Below, piece by piece: positions 61,489 to 64,000 of a stretch of 64,000 nt of DNA. Source of the stretch: Diploscapter coronatus (lineage: Eukaryota; Nematoda; Chromadorea; Rhabditida; Rhabditidae); NCBI GenBank assembly GCA_964036155.1, contig OZ038422.1, forward strand, positions 87,567,201-87,631,200, read 5' to 3'. The notes beneath the pieces were generated by a model. The model saw only the letters and a list, made by a program, of their open reading frames with translations, searched no databases and was not told the origin of the DNA. Position numbers and translations under genes: made by a program. Positions within the stretch are counted from its first letter, which is position 1. Each line of letters begins with the position of its first letter.

Positions 61489-62703
61489 CAGTAGTTTCGA
61501 ATATTTTTAATTAATTGATATTGTTCTGGTTACACGTGTACTGTGCGGTTCGCACCGAACTTTCTTCGATCTTTGAACTTTGCTATTGATCTTTTGAATT
61601 CTTCGCTGATTAGAGGAACTTTCGTCACTTGCCTGATTCAGCGTTTTTTCCATACCACTCGTCTGGTGTTTTATGGTTCCCTCTTTCTCCGTAATTCCTT
61701 GATAGAGGGATAATATCATACTCTGCCGTGACTAAAACTTTATTCTTCCTATCGGACAAAGCAGAGCACGGCTGCTCTGTTATTTTGTCCCATTCCCAAA
61801 GATGAAATAAATACTCAAACTGAACTAAGGCTCAATTCAACTTGCATGGACAGAAATAGTGCATTCGATAGTACCCGAGAAAGTAACCGGCAGAATATCA
61901 TAACTGTCTCCCGTGGCCTGCCACACTTGTGTTCGCCAGATCAAATAAGTCAACCGCAAAAATTATTTCATAAATATTTTCGAAAAATATTTAAAAATCA
62001 CAAATGAAGCACGATTTAAATCCAACAGATCGTAGTCAATCCAAACAAAACAGTTCAAATTTTAAGAATAAATATTAAGGCTGGGATTCAAGTAAAATTA
62101 CATCCCCTGTAATTGTAAAATTTTACTAAAAGGGAAATATGTCAGATTCAGACGCCCCGTACTTGATTGCCCTTACTCTATCAATTTGGCAATTAAATTC
62201 TAAAAAAATAGCAGGCGTATTCTGTTCATATGTAAATACCCACAATTATGTAAGCAAAAGTGAAAATAAACTTCAGATTCAGATTTCCTGTGCTTGATTA
62301 TCCTTTTCCACCAGTTTTTGTTATTTCCTCATCAAAAAGTGGATTTTATCATTCAAGTTTCAGTGGATAATCTTCCCAAAAAGACTTGAGCTATGATTCC
62401 ATTATTATACTCAATTCAGTTATGAACACCCACCACGATCTGTAGACGAACCACCACTCATCCATCCACCCATTCTTTTTCCTTTTCTTCCTTCTCTTTT
62501 TTACACCTTCGTCAAGTAAGAAAATTATTTTCGAGGTGAAAGTACCCGTTTCTTGGACCAAAATCGATAGGGGTTTTTTACGTTGCACATCAGGACGAAA
62601 AGACCTTTCCAGCTATGTATAAACTTAGGGTTTACCATGCTTTGTATTCGAGAACTAACAATAAGTGCACAGACAAACACACTTAAGACGCATCCTTTGA
62701 ACA
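61489..62703. other. Intergenic region with repeat relics
   Basis: 62130-62375 matches 27480-27735, and tttttacgttgcacatcagg near 62575 belongs to the acgttgcacacc family. No gene is supported. Confidence 0.6.
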
Positions 62704-63235
62704 ACCCGAACAAAATATAAAGGGTGGTTGGACAATTGCAAAAGTATCCTGGATCCGAACCAAACTCATGGGTGGATACCCCCTTGGACTCTAATCACAA
62801 AAATGGGTTTGTTTGACTCCGCGCCCTTCATATGGGCGGAGCCAAGTCCACGCAAAATTTTAGACTTTCGCGAAAAAAATGCATTTTTTGAAACCGTCAT
62901 TTTTGACATTTTTGACTTTGGGACCTCCTCCCGCATCCAGCAAGTGGCTGACCCTCCCCTCTAAACTAACTTACTTTTAGAAAGTGCATTCTATGACCAT
63001 GTTCATCCTTTTTAAAGTTTTCGAAAACGTTTATATCAAAGTAGTTTTCTTTGTACAATCTAACGAGCATTTTTCATCGAAATAAAAATTTTCAAATTAG
63101 CATAGCTCCGCCCACTTTTGGGAGCGGGGCCTAATCTCCTAGTTTTGTGATTAAGACTCATAGGGTATCCGCCTCTATGATCAAATCACGATTTTTTTAG
63201 ACTTTTTCTGAAATGCAGACAGTTGTTCGGGTCTT
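62704..63235. repeat. Inverted-repeat element just upstream of the sphingomyelinase gene
   Basis: The left arm (caacccgaacaaaa, ggacaattgcaaaagt, ctccgcgccc, gggcggagcc) is roughly mirrored by the right arm (ggctccgccc-like agctccgcccacttttggg, ttgttcgggtc), about 150 bases each. It is related to the ends of the 14955 and 54411 repeats. It ends about 110 bases before the gene's start codon, so it may form part of the promoter. Confidence 0.7.
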
Positions 63236-63338
63236 ACAACTACACTCTCTTAATATGGCTTTGAATCATTCGTAAAATGCCGAATATTTAAATCAAATAA
63301 AATAATTCTCAATCTTATGCTACTGCTTTTTCATACGG

Positions 63339-63347
63339 ATATTTCAG
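63339..63347 (+). promoter_or_regulatory. Splice acceptor abutting the start codon
   Basis: atatttcag ends directly at the ATG at 63348. With no upstream exon this is a probable spliced-leader site, leaving essentially no genomic 5' UTR. Confidence 0.5.
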
Positions 63348-64000
63348 ATGAAAAGTTTCATCTTTTGCCTCATTTTGTTTTCTTTCGGATATGGGCACTC
63401 CATTAAAAGTCCCAGGATCAAGCGACAAGTATGTTTTCTTCTTATTTTATTTTTTTTATTTAAACTCAGCTATCATCCAATTACTGCACGAATTGCATCA
63501 ATATGATGGGACAATTCTTGTCGACCGTAAATCGGAGCGAAAATGCAAATAATCGAGTGAATTTGATGCAATTTAACAAGGCTAAGATGGACTTCATGTA
63601 AAAATTCAACTTAGTCATTTAAAATTATCTGATTTAGCCAAAATTGTAAATCACTCGATGTCGTTCCGGACATTTTCTGTGAACTGGTTGAGAAATATCA
63701 GGTAGCTAAGCGTTATTTTAAGATCATGTTTCAATTTTAGGAGCTCATAATCTATCTGGTGGAACGTGTCCAAGCTTCTCCGGATGAAATTTGTGGCGCG
63801 ATTATCGACAATTGTGCAAATCCAAGGTTCTTATGCGAATATCAGCCTCTAGCTCTCCCTGAAATGCCAAAAAATCAGAGTATTGGAAAATTACGATATG
63901 CTGAGGTACACAATTCTTAGAATGTAAGATGCTAAACAACGTAATTTACTCAGAGTATAGTTAAACCGATGAGGATCCTTCAATTGTCCGATATCCATGT
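63348..64000 (+). CDS. Acid sphingomyelinase, 5' part (runs off the window)
   Basis: Exons 63348-63428, 63470-63597, 63638-63701, 63741-63905 and 63954 to the window end join in phase. Order: signal peptide (MKSFIFCLILFSFGYGHS), a basic site (PRIKRQ), then a saposin-B domain with its six cysteines (YCTNC, NC, FCELVEKYQ, EICGAIIDNC). A Pro-rich linker (LALPEMPKNQS) and the first metallophosphoesterase motif (MRILQLSDIH, Asp-x-His metal ligands) follow. This order is that of acid sphingomyelinases (ASM family), lysosomal or secreted zinc enzymes that convert sphingomyelin to ceramide. Several paralogues exist in nematodes and I cannot say which this is. About 167 residues are visible of an expected 550-620. 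Confidence 0.92.

Overview
The window is eukaryotic and almost certainly nematode (rhabditid-like). Genes are split into short exons joined by AT-rich introns ending in TTTCAG or TTTTAG. Several first exons follow a splice acceptor with no upstream exon, as expected for spliced-leader trans-splicing. Gene content includes nematode C6-domain secreted proteins, an SRA-like chemoreceptor relic, a histidine acid phosphatase, and IL-17-receptor and acid sphingomyelinase genes. There are no bacterial, plasmid or viral hallmarks. The species cannot be fixed from the sequence alone.

Layout, left to right. 1-2.3 kb holds the 3' exons of an unrecognised gene. 4.1-7.3 kb is a decayed 7-TM chemoreceptor split by an inverted-repeat element. 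9.7-10.9 kb is the 3' half of a phospholipase B (GDSL lipase) gene whose 5' side is a dispersed repeat. It converges on a complete 13-exon histidine acid phosphatase gene (11.2-13.6 kb, minus). 13.7-17.2 kb is transposon debris, including two large palindromes. 17.2-23.1 kb and 37.6-40.3 kb are a duplicated segment carrying secreted, mucin-like paralogues. Copy A has a C6 domain and hosts a Tc1-like element nested at the centre of a palindromic MITE. Copy B has lost the whole C6 region and gained a tRNA-derived SINE upstream. 23.4-30.2 kb is a repeat mosaic. 31.6-34.5 kb encodes two further C6 domains. 34.7-37.5 kb is three abutting repeat fragments. 42.1-46.5 kb is a C-type lectin-domain gene with a 1.7 kb palindrome in one intron. 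48.1-53.0 kb is eIF2A (15 exons), 55.9-61.5 kb an IL-17-receptor-like SEFIR gene (11 exons), and 63.3 kb to the window edge the start of acid sphingomyelinase.

The genes do not form one pathway. The left and middle parts (lectin, C6/mucin proteins, phosphatase, lipase, chemoreceptor) look like a fast-evolving arm rich in secreted environmental and intestinal genes and in mobile DNA. The right part carries conserved genes (eIF2A, IL-17R-like, sphingomyelinase) with fewer insertions. The strongest unusual signals are the C6-domain loss between paralogues, the dead-centre nested transposon, the abundance of long palindromes in introns, and a 20-nt microexon carrying the phosphatase catalytic motif. 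Exon coordinates were worked out by hand from reading frame and splice phase.
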